DNA from: JAYOFM01 sp038117225 | GTDB lineage: Bacteria; Pseudomonadota; Alphaproteobacteria; Rhodospirillales; Casp-alpha2 | NCBI GenBank assembly: GCA_038117225.1 | Contig: JAYOFM010000099.1 | Coordinates: forward strand, 1-14,859 | Direction of reading: 5' to 3' | DNA length: 14,859 nt | Position numbers and translations under genes: made by a program | Notes under the pieces: model-generated | What the model was told of the DNA's origin: nothing | Database searches by the model: none | Seen by the model: the letters and a program-made list of their open reading frames with translations, nothing else | In this document: positions 8,272 to 14,198 of the stretch, piece after piece | Layout: each line of letters opens with the position of its first letter | How positions within the stretch are numbered: position 1 is the stretch's first letter

Positions 8272-9966
8272 ATGTCCGAAATCGCCCCGCCTCAACCCAC
8301 GGGCGCCCCGCCGCCCACGGCGCCGCCGCCGACCGCTGTCGCCACCAATCCGCCGCCGCGGCTGCTTGACCTTCCCCTCGGCGCCAGGCTTGAGGCGACC
8401 ATTATCGGGCCACCGGACAAAGGCCTGATCCAGGTCGCGACCGAACACGGAACGGTACAGCTGCGTTCGCTGGTGGCACTTCCCGAAAAGGCAACGCTGC
8501 AGCTTGTTCTACAGAGCCGCGCGCCTTCGCTGATATTTCTGATTGCCGGCATCGACGGCCGCCCGCTCTCTGTCGGGACACCAGCGGGTCCGCTCGCCAC
8601 CTCGCTGGCGGGTCCACAAGGGGCCGCCACGGGGGGCGGGACTGGCGGCATCGTACAACCCGCGACACCATCGGCGACCCCGACGCCAGTCACGCTAACC
8701 ACCGGCGCACAACTGACCGGTATCCTGATCCGTCCCGCCGCTATCGCCCCCGGTGCACCGACCACCGGTCAGGTCCCCCCAGCCGGCACTCTGGCTGGCA
8801 GCGTCGGTGCAGCCGCGACGGCCGGCGGCAATTCGCCCGCCCTGACGCCTGGAACAACGATCCCCGGGACCTCTGGCGCCACGACGCCGGCGACGGGAAC
8901 GCCTAGCCCTGCCGTCACGCCGGTGTCGTCGACCGCCGCGGGCACGGTCATGCCGCATTCCCTTGCCGTCGGCACGCAACTGCCGTTGCGCGTCGTTTCC
9001 GTTCTACCGCCAGGACAGGCCGCAACGATCGTGACGCCGGACGCGTCGGCGGCCGCACGCCCTGTCGCCGGGCAATCGCTCCACGGGGTCGTCATTCCCA
9101 GCCACGGCGGCAATCAGGCCGTTGTGCAAACCTCGTTGGGTACCGTTTCGCTGGCCACGCCGACGGCGCTGCCGGCGGGAACATCGCTGGTTCTGGAATT
9201 CACTGGTGCGCCGCGCCCGCCGGCCGCCGTCTCCCACCCAGGTACCCACGGCGCCAGTCAGCAGGCCATCGACCAGGCCGGGCGCGCCGCGTTGACCTGG
9301 GCCCGCGAATGGCCGGCGTTGGACGAAACGCTGAGGGTGCTGGCGGATATTGCCCCCGGCGCGCACCAGCACGTCACCTCAAGCGCCTTACCGCGCCCGG
9401 ATGCCCAGTTGACCAGCAACGTCCTGTTTTTCCTCAGCGCCCTGCGCGGCGGCGACGTGCGCTCGTGGATTGGCGACGGTCCGGCCCGTATCTTACAGCG
9501 CCTGCGCGCGGACGTGGCCAATCGCCTGGGCGACGATTTCGCGCAGATGTCGCGGACGGCGGACGAGCCGGCCAGCGGTGACTGGCGCATGACTGCCGTG
9601 CCCTTCCTGGCCGAGGACGAAATACAGAAAATTCGGCTGCTGACACGACATCATGAGGAAAACGACGAGGACGAGAAAAATGACGGAGAATCGTCGGGTA
9701 TGCGCTTCGTCGTCGATCTGGACCTGACGCAGCTCGGCCGCATGCAGTTGGACGGTCTGGTGGCGGATGGCGGCAAGCACGTCGATCTGGTGGTTCGCAC
9801 CGACAATCCGCTGCCACCACAAATGCAAAGCGATATCCGCGATATCTTCATCGATGCCGCCGCTGTGACCGGCATTAGCGGTGGTGTCGGATTCCAGGCG
9901 CAACCGGCCGGTTTCGTCGACGCCATGCCGGCGGCGACGTCGAGCGGCCTAGGCCTGGAGGTCTAA
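8272..9966 (+). CDS. fliK: FliK-like flagellar hook-length control protein
   Basis: The last domain (about residues 478-550, starting RFVVDLDLTQLGRMQLDGLV and going on to VDLVVRTDNPLPPQMQ) resembles the C-terminal Flg_hook domain of FliK, which in the family switches export specificity once the hook is long enough. The long middle (about 110-225) is rich in Pro, Ala, Thr and Gly, as expected for the extended ruler part. Two similar beta-rich modules flank it: residues 32-81 (LGARLEATIIG, then HGTVQLRSLVALPEKATLQLVL) and 265-312 (GQSLHGVVIPS, then LGTVSLATPTALPAGTSLVLEF). GGAAAGG-like sequence at 8254-8260 precedes the ATG at 8272. The position inside a flagellar operon supports the role. The symbol is inferred from the C-terminal domain; overall sequence similarity to classical FliK looks low. 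Confidence 0.72.
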   Translation: MSEIAPPQPTGAPPPTAPPPTAVATNPPPRLLDLPLGARLEATIIGPPDKGLIQVATEHGTVQLRSLVALPEKATLQLVLQSRAPSLIFLIAGIDGRPLSVGTPAGPLATSLAGPQGAATGGGTGGIVQPATPSATPTPVTLTTGAQLTGILIRPAAIAPGAPTTGQVPPAGTLAGSVGAAATAGGNSPALTPGTTIPGTSGATTPATGTPSPAVTPVSSTAAGTVMPHSLAVGTQLPLRVVSVLPPGQAATIVTPDASAAARPVAGQSLHGVVIPSHGGNQAVVQTSLGTVSLATPTALPAGTSLVLEFTGAPRPPAAVSHPGTHGASQQAIDQAGRAALTWAREWPALDETLRVLADIAPGAHQHVTSSALPRPDAQLTSNVLFFLSALRGGDVRSWIGDGPARILQRLRADVANRLGDDFAQMSRTADEPASGDWRMTAVPFLAEDEIQKIRLLTRHHEENDEDEKNDGESSGMRFVVDLDLTQLGRMQLDGLVADGGKHVDLVVRTDNPLPPQMQSDIRDIFIDAAAVTGISGGVGFQAQPAGFVDAMPAATSSGLGLEV

Positions 9967-9970
9967 CGAA

Positions 9971-10387
9971 ATGGTCGACCAAGCCGATGATCGCCGGCAG
10001 CGTCGGCTTCTGCTGCGGACCAGACCGGCGCCGAACAGCCGGATCGATGCCGTGACCAGTCTCGTCGGTCGCCTTGAAGGCCCGGCCGATGACGTCACCG
10101 ATGTGATCGTGCGGTATATCGCCGACCGCGATGTTCTGTTGCCGGAAAGCCTTGGCGCCTTTTTGCCGGCGTTGCCGCGGGGGCCATCCGTGTCCGTCGA
10201 GGATTTGGCCGTCACCGTGCTCGACGATCTAAACGATCAACTGGTACCGCGCTGGATTAGGGTCCACCTGCGCTGCCGTCGACCGGCGGCATCCGCGCTG
10301 ACTCGCCACGACGTGGTTATCGAGGAGCGTCAACCGGGTTGGGACAACGCATCACTGCTGTCGCGCCTGCCCCCGGTGGATGACTGA
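9971..10387 (+). CDS. Small QueF-like (T-fold) protein of unknown function, probably not an enzyme
   Basis: The 138-residue product is not a named flagellar protein I know. Aligned by eye with single-domain QueF (7-cyano-7-deazaguanine reductase), it matches with conserved spacing: YIADRDVLLPESL (49-61) against YIPD-x7-SL, and EDLAVTVLDDL to PRWIRV (77-98) against ED-x14-PRYIEV. Asp41 falls on the catalytic Asp and Glu77 on the substrate-binding Glu of QueF. The catalytic Cys position is Arg34, and the cofactor motif ESKSLK is not kept (PESLG), so reductase activity is unlikely. The only Cys is at 102. The C-terminus carries HDVVIEERQPGWDN. GGAGGT at 9957-9962 overlaps the end of the FliK-like gene, and the gap is four bases, so the two are almost certainly co-translated. 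Gene reality is confident; the fold assignment is a reasoned guess. Confidence 0.75.
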   Translation: MVDQADDRRQRRLLLRTRPAPNSRIDAVTSLVGRLEGPADDVTDVIVRYIADRDVLLPESLGAFLPALPRGPSVSVEDLAVTVLDDLNDQLVPRWIRVHLRCRRPAASALTRHDVVIEERQPGWDNASLLSRLPPVDD

Positions 10388-10403
10388 GATGATGAGCAGT
10401 CAT
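10380..10403. repeat. Inverted repeat spanning the two convergent stop codons
   Basis: ATGACTG (10380-10386) and CAGTCAT (10397-10403) are perfect inverted copies with a ten-base spacer. The repeat covers the end of the QueF-like gene and the end of fliJ. It is short, not GC-rich and has no T-run, so it is at best a weak bidirectional transcription end. Confidence 0.35.
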
Positions 10404-10822
10404 GCGTCCTTGCGCAGATGCCCCTGCATGCCGAGTTCATCCAGGTAGGCCTGCTCCTCGCGGTCGCGCTCGATCGCCTCGCGTTCCTCGCGTTGACGCT
10501 GAACGATTTCGTACTTCTTGAGATCGAGATAGGCGAGGCGTAATTCCTCGCGCGCTTCCGTGATCTCCTCCTCAACCAAAGCGATGCGGGCATGGAAGTT
10601 ATTGCGGCGCTCGATGGCGGCCGAGGCGTAACTGCCGTAGATCAGACCGCCTTCCACCGGCGTCGCCGTCGCCGCCGCCTGCTCGCTGATGATTTCCGCT
10701 TCCAGGCTCGCCAGCATACCTTCCATGTTGGCAACCGTTGTCAACAAGGTGCCGAGCGCACGGCGTTTTTCATCGACCTGCCATTCGCCCAGGCGGATGA
10801 GGTTGTGAAGGCCCTTGGCCAT
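10400..10822 (-). CDS. fliJ: Flagellar export protein FliJ
   Basis: FliJ is the coiled-coil stalk of the FliI ATPase ring and a chaperone escort for the export gate. The 140-residue sequence is almost entirely helical and charged. Heptad-like stretches run about 8-45 (LIRLGEWQVDEKRRALG, then LLTTVANMEGMLASLEAEI) and about 68-125 (AAIERRNNFHARIALVEEEI, then REELRLAYLDLKKYEIVQRQ), which is the usual FliJ layout of two long helices. Length is normal for FliJ. It starts five bases after the fliI stop; the ATG lacks a strong ribosome site, so translation may depend on fliI. The gene converges on the QueF-like gene with only 12 bases between the two stops. Recognition rests on layout and neighbour as much as on sequence. 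Confidence 0.88.
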   Translation of the reverse strand: MAKGLHNLIRLGEWQVDEKRRALGTLLTTVANMEGMLASLEAEIISEQAAATATPVEGGLIYGSYASAAIERRNNFHARIALVEEEITEAREELRLAYLDLKKYEIVQRQREEREAIERDREEQAYLDELGMQGHLRKDA

Positions 10823-10827
10823 GGATG

Positions 10828-12243
10828 CTACGTCGCCGCCGCGGCGGCTTGCGCATCAGCCTGCGTCTGCGCGTCGACCAGAATCTGCGCTTCCACATCG
10901 GCCTGCATGGCCGCGATATCAATCTCCAGAATTTCCGCCAGTTCCGCGTAAACCGTTTCCAGCGTTGCCCGATCACCGATCTCCTGAGCGAGAAACGCCT
11001 CGATGGCGGGATTGTAGTGAATGGCCTCGTCGATGTCCGGATCGGTACCCCGGCGGTAGGCACCGAGGCGAATCAGTTCCGCCATATCGTCGTAAACCGA
11101 CAACAGTTTGCGCGCCCGGTTGACGACAGCGTTCTCGACCGGCGTATTGCAATTGGGCATGGAGCGCGAAATGCTACGCAGAACGTTCACAGCCGGATAG
11201 CGGCCGCGTTCCGCGATGGCCCGGTCAAGCACCACGTGGCCGTCAAGAATACCTCGCACCGCGTCGGCGATCGGTTCGTTGTGATCGTCACCCTCGACAA
11301 GCACGGTGAACAGGCCGGTGATGTCGCCCTGATCCTGGGTCCCCGGTCCGGCGCGCTCCAGCAGGCGCGGCAACTCGGCGAACACCGAAGGTGTATAGCC
11401 CTTTGACGCCGGCGGTTCACCGACGGATAGGCTGATTTCTCGCTGCGCCATGGCGAATCGCGTGACGCTGTCCATCAGGCACAACACATTGGCACCGTGG
11501 TCCCGGAAATACTCGGCGATGGCGAGGGTCACGTAGGCCGCCTGACGACGCACCAGCGGCGGTTCATCGGAGGTGGCGACAACGACGACGGTACGCTTCA
11601 TGCCCTCCTCGCCCAGGTAATCCTCGATGAACTCCCGTGCTTCGCGGCCGCGTTCGCCAATCAAGCCAACGACGGTGACCTCCGCATCGGTGTTGCGCGC
11701 CATCATCGACAGCAAGGTCGACTTACCGACACCGGAGCCGGAAAAGATTCCCATGCGTTGGCCACGACAGGTGGTCAGGAAGGAGTTCATGACCCGCACG
11801 CCGAGGTCAACCTTGGGGCCGACTCGCTTGCGCTCATGCGCCGCCGGCGGTCCATTGTGGATCGGATAGGACACCAAACCGGCATTGAGCGGCCCGCCCC
11901 CATCGGTCGGTTCCCCGAACGCATTGACGACGCGACCGAGCCAATTGTGGTCGGGATAGACACAAGGTTCACCACCCTCGATTTCCACTCGGCAGCCCAT
12001 GCCGATTCCATCGAGCGACGCAAATGGCATAACCAAGGCGCGGCCGGCGCGAAAACCGACCACCTCGCATTCCACCTGACGATCGTGTTTGCCGGTGATC
12101 ATACAATGGTCACCGATGGCCAACGCTCCCTGAACACCGCCGATCTCGATCAGCAAGCCGACCACGTCGGTGACGCGGCCATACATACGGAAATCCGCTA
12201 ATCTACTGATTTCATTTGATATATTATTATCGAATACCCGCAA
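10828..12243 (-). CDS. fliI: Flagellum-specific ATP synthase FliI (TTG start)
   Basis: FliI is the hexameric export ATPase of the flagellar type III apparatus. An N-terminal beta-barrel region (about 20-95) is followed by the catalytic core: Walker A SGSGVGKST (168-176), GERGRE with the catalytic Glu197, Walker B VLCLMDS ending near 259 with Asp258, and the RFAMAQREISLSVGEPPASKGY stretch (262-283) diagnostic of FliI. The C-terminus carries an extra Ala/Gln/Asp-rich tail (QTQADAQAAAAAT). The first in-frame codon that gives the expected N-terminus is a TTG at 12243-12241. It is supported by GGGGAG (minus strand, about 12257-12252) eight bases upstream. The next ATG (Met20) has no good ribosome site and would remove residues usually present. 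The first codons are unusually AT-rich, which often favours initiation. Confidence 0.95.
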   Translation of the reverse strand: MRVFDNNISNEISRLADFRMYGRVTDVVGLLIEIGGVQGALAIGDHCMITGKHDRQVECEVVGFRAGRALVMPFASLDGIGMGCRVEIEGGEPCVYPDHNWLGRVVNAFGEPTDGGGPLNAGLVSYPIHNGPPAAHERKRVGPKVDLGVRVMNSFLTTCRGQRMGIFSGSGVGKSTLLSMMARNTDAEVTVVGLIGERGREAREFIEDYLGEEGMKRTVVVVATSDEPPLVRRQAAYVTLAIAEYFRDHGANVLCLMDSVTRFAMAQREISLSVGEPPASKGYTPSVFAELPRLLERAGPGTQDQGDITGLFTVLVEGDDHNEPIADAVRGILDGHVVLDRAIAERGRYPAVNVLRSISRSMPNCNTPVENAVVNRARKLLSVYDDMAELIRLGAYRRGTDPDIDEAIHYNPAIEAFLAQEIGDRATLETVYAELAEILEIDIAAMQADVEAQILVDAQTQADAQAAAAAT

Positions 12244-12333
12244 GGGGCGATCTCCCCAACTTCCGGTAGCGGCCGTATTCCACCCCGGCCGCCCGTCCCT
12301 GAAACCCGTACCGTGATCATGGCGCGGGAGTCT

Positions 12334-12348
12334 TTAAGGCTTCGTAAA
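12334..12348. promoter_or_regulatory. CtrA-like box TTAA-N7-TAAA
   Basis: TTAA at 12334-12337 and TAAA at 12345-12348 are separated by seven bases, a match at seven of eight positions to the full CtrA site TTAA-N7-TTAA. It lies 91 bases before the fliI start and 123 before the ctrA start, between the two divergent genes, so CtrA could regulate both itself and fliI-fliJ. Prediction by consensus only. Confidence 0.5.
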
Positions 12349-12380
12349 GCATAGCGACGGCATCGGCTGAGTAAAACCGT

Positions 12381-12408
12381 TTGGCGGGGACTCTACATTT
12401 GGTATTAT
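12381..12408 (+). promoter_or_regulatory. Candidate sigma-70-type promoter of ctrA
   Basis: TTGGCG (12381-12386, four of six to TTGACA) and TATTAT (12403-12408, five of six to TATAAT) are separated by 16 bases. The transcription start would be near 12415, giving a leader of about 57 bases before the ctrA ATG. A GACTC site lies in the spacer (12389-12393) and a GANTC palindrome sits at the expected start point. Confidence 0.45.
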
Positions 12409-12414
12409 GGTTAA
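12407..12414 (-). promoter_or_regulatory. CtrA-type half site TTAACCAT
   Basis: Read on the minus strand this is TTAACCAT, which I recall as a CtrA half-site motif from Caulobacter promoters. It overlaps the end of the candidate -10 element of ctrA, so binding there could block or tune ctrA transcription. Single short motif, hence modest confidence. Confidence 0.35.
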
Positions 12415-12429
12415 CGAATCGACGATTCG
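12415..12429. promoter_or_regulatory. Palindromic pair of GANTC (CcrM-type) methylation sites
   Basis: CGAATC and GATTCG are perfect inverted copies around GAC. They contain GAATC (12416-12420) and GATTC (12424-12428). GANTC is the target of CcrM, the cell-cycle adenine methyltransferase of alphaproteobacteria, and methylation state controls ctrA transcription in Caulobacter. Further GANTC sites lie at 12328-12332 and 12389-12393. The motif is seen directly; methylation here is inferred. Confidence 0.6.
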
Positions 12430-12453
12430 CCGTCCGGAAGCGGTTCGGACGGC
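12429..12453 (+). promoter_or_regulatory. Stem-loop in the ctrA leader
   Basis: GCCGTCCG (12429-12436) and CGGACGGC (12446-12453) form a perfect eight-base, GC-rich stem with a nine-base loop. If transcription starts near 12415, this hairpin lies in the untranslated leader of ctrA. It has no U-run, so a simple terminator is unlikely; it may affect mRNA stability or translation, or be a protein-binding inverted repeat in the DNA. Confidence 0.5.
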
Positions 12454-12465
12454 CCCGGATGGGGC
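12452..12465 (+). promoter_or_regulatory. Small hairpin covering the ctrA ribosome binding site
   Basis: GCCCC (12452-12456) can pair with GGGGC (12461-12465) around the loop GGAT. The only purine-rich ribosome site of ctrA, GGATGGGG at 12457-12464, lies inside it, seven bases before the ATG. It shares two bases with the preceding stem, so the two structures may compete slightly. Confidence 0.4.
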
Positions 12466-12471
12466 TAATGC

Positions 12472-13185
12472 ATGCGCGTACTTTTGGTTGAAGACGATCC
12501 GACAACCCAGCAAAGCGTCCAGATGATGCTTGAAACTGCGGGCATGGTGGTTGATGCCACCGACCTCGGTGAAGACGGGTTGGAAATTGGAAAGCTATAC
12601 GAGTACGACATCATCATCCTTGATTTGATGTTGCCGGATATTGATGGACTGGAAGTGCTGCGCCGGTTGCGCGATTCGCGAATCGAAACACCGGTGCTGA
12701 TCCTGTCGGGCCTCACGGAGTCGGAAACCAAGGTCAAGGGCCTCGGTAGCGGCGCCGACGACTATCTGACCAAACCGTTCGATCGCGCCGAACTGCTGGC
12801 TCGCATTCAGGCCGTGGTGCGCCGTTCGGCCGGCCACGCCCAATCGGTCATTGATACCGGCCGACTATCAGTCAACCTGGATGCCCGCACCGTCGCCGTC
12901 GATCAGCAGCCGATCCATCTGACTGGCAAGGAATACGGCATTCTGGAGTTGCTCAGTCTGCGCAAGGGCACGACGCTGACCAAGGAAATGTTCCTCAACC
13001 ACCTCTATGGCGGCATGGACGAGCCCGAACTGAAAATCATCGACGTCTTCATCTGCAAACTGCGCAAGAAGATTTCCGATGCCAACGAGGGCAATCACTA
13101 TATAGAGACCGTGTGGGGCCGGGGTTACGTGTTGCGCGATCCAGAAGTCGAGACGCAACGGCTCAAGGCGGCGGCCAAGGCCTGA
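12472..13185 (+). CDS. ctrA: Cell-cycle/motility response regulator CtrA
   Basis: CtrA is an OmpR-type DNA-binding response regulator. In Caulobacter it controls cell cycle and flagella; in Rhodospirillales-like groups it is tied mainly to motility. The receiver (1-118) has the acidic pair Glu7-Asp8-Asp9, phosphoacceptor Asp51 in IILDLMLPDIDG, Ser79 and Lys101 in DDYLTKPF, so phosphorylation is expected. The winged-helix domain (about 125-225) holds LTGKEYGILELLSLRKGTTL and the recognition region ELKIIDVFICKLRKKI, both highly characteristic of CtrA. Length 237 is normal. The ATG at 12472 follows GGATGGGG (12457-12464); an ATG at 12468 is out of frame. It is transcribed divergently from fliI, next to CtrA-like boxes and a GANTC cluster. 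Confidence 0.95.
   Translation: MRVLLVEDDPTTQQSVQMMLETAGMVVDATDLGEDGLEIGKLYEYDIIILDLMLPDIDGLEVLRRLRDSRIETPVLILSGLTESETKVKGLGSGADDYLTKPFDRAELLARIQAVVRRSAGHAQSVIDTGRLSVNLDARTVAVDQQPIHLTGKEYGILELLSLRKGTTLTKEMFLNHLYGGMDEPELKIIDVFICKLRKKISDANEGNHYIETVWGRGYVLRDPEVETQRLKAAAKA
12672..12685. repeat. 14-base palindrome with two GANTC sites inside ctrA
   Basis: CGATTCGCGAATCG is a perfect palindrome. It contains GATTC (12673-12677) and GAATC (12680-12684) and encodes part of LRDSRIE in the receiver domain of CtrA. It mirrors the palindromic pair in the promoter about 250 bases upstream. Confidence 0.6.
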
Positions 13186-13281
13186 TCAAGAGCACCAACG
13201 CCCCTTGAAAACGATTAAAGGCGTGAACCATATTGGATCGCGCTTCTTTCCATATTCCCCGGGTTAGAGACTTCGTCGAAT

Positions 13282-14097
13282 TTAGGTCTCGCCAGTCAGA
13301 CCATAAACGCCGCGCTGCCCGGAAACAGGGCGAAATGCCTGGGTGATCCCAAGCACTGTTTCGGCGCCGCCGAGGAACAGCATGCCGTCCTCCGGCATCA
13401 GCTTGGCGATCCGCTCCAGGACAATCTTCTTAGTCGGCTGATCGAAATAGATCAGCACGTTGCGGCAGAACACCACATCGAACTTACCGAGTTTCGCTGG
13501 ATCCTCCAGTAGATTGAAGAAGCGGTAGTCGATCATCGACCGTATCTCGGGTTTGATCTGCCACTGTTCCTCGTGCTTCTGAAAATATTTGACCAACAGC
13601 GCAATCGGTAGCCCACGCTGCACTTCAAACTGCGAGTAGACCCCGTTTTTCGCCTTGTCGAGGATATCGTGCGAAATATCCGTGGCAATAATCTCATAGC
13701 GCCAGCCCGCCAGCTTGGCCCCCTGCTCCTTCAACGTGATGGCGAGAGAGTATGGTTCCTGGCCACTTGAGGCCGCGGCGCACCAAACACGGAAGGTCTT
13801 CTTGTCACCGCGCGTGGCCATGAGATGCGGCAACACGTGGTCGCGGAACAGATCGAACGGCTTGGTGTCACGGAAGAAGAACGATTCGTTGGTCGTCATC
13901 GCCTCGACGATCTCGGTCTTAACGGTCTTATCGCCGCCCCGCAGCTTGACGATGAGCTCATCCAACCCCTTCAAACCGTTCTTGCGGGCCACCGGCATCA
14001 GCCGGCTTTCCAGCAGGTAAGATTTATCGGGCGTGATGATCAGCCCGGACTCCTGCTTCAACATCTTCGCGATGAAATCGACGTCGTCGGGCGTCAC
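13282..14097 (-). CDS. cheR: Chemotaxis protein methyltransferase CheR (GTG start)
   Basis: CheR methylates glutamates of chemoreceptors with S-adenosylmethionine. With the GTG start at 14097 the protein has 271 residues and begins TPDDVDFIAKMLKQESGLII, as CheR relatives do. Visible motifs: the helical N-domain (1-60) with YLLESRLMPVARKNGL; TTNESFFFRD (68-77); SAM-binding WCAAASSGQEPYS (105-117); ATDIS (138-142); FDVVFCRNVLIYF (206-218); and GAE near 244. The start was chosen because GAGGGG lies six bases before the GTG and because GTG forms a four-base GTGA overlap with the ancestral end of cheB. A TTG at 14115 in the same frame has poor spacing. There is no beta-subdomain loss. Convergent with ctrA, 96 bases apart. 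Confidence 0.95.
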   Translation of the reverse strand: MTPDDVDFIAKMLKQESGLIITPDKSYLLESRLMPVARKNGLKGLDELIVKLRGGDKTVKTEIVEAMTTNESFFFRDTKPFDLFRDHVLPHLMATRGDKKTFRVWCAAASSGQEPYSLAITLKEQGAKLAGWRYEIIATDISHDILDKAKNGVYSQFEVQRGLPIALLVKYFQKHEEQWQIKPEIRSMIDYRFFNLLEDPAKLGKFDVVFCRNVLIYFDQPTKKIVLERIAKLMPEDGMLFLGGAETVLGITQAFRPVSGQRGVYGLTGET

Positions 14098-14198
14098 GGC
14101 AGTCCCCTCGCACAAAAGTCCTTGATGGTTGTCGCAACCGCGTCAAGCGGCACCACTGCGGCGCACAATCCCTTAGTGGCGACGGCGCCGGGCATGCC
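14094..14198 (-). pseudogene. cheB: Detached C-terminal tail of cheB after the in-frame TGA
   Basis: Reading on from the TGA in the same frame gives 34 codons, GMPGAVATKGLCAAVVPLDA and then VATTIKDFCARGLP, ending at TGA (14096-14094). This is the conserved end of CheB (GMPGAVA, then a buried strand and the helix after PLD). The final stop overlaps the cheR GTG by four bases, the usual cheB-cheR junction. A single base change TGG to TGA at the aromatic position of the motif explains the break. The tail shows no further frameshift or stop, so the event is recent, tolerated, or a sequence error. Confidence 0.85.

Noticed and set aside
11497..12201. Plus-strand open frame of 234 codons inside fliI
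   Set aside because: Antisense to the well-conserved N-terminal and Walker A region of FliI; no domain seen.
13198..13224. Possible terminator between ctrA and cheR (ACGCC with GGCGT)
   Set aside because: The five-base stem has a 17-base loop and no T-run follows, so it is too weak to call.
14098..14115. TTG start for cheR at 14115
   Set aside because: AAGGA is only three bases away, whereas the GTG at 14097 has GAGGGG with good spacing, gives the usual CheR N-terminus and makes the standard four-base overlap with the end of cheB.
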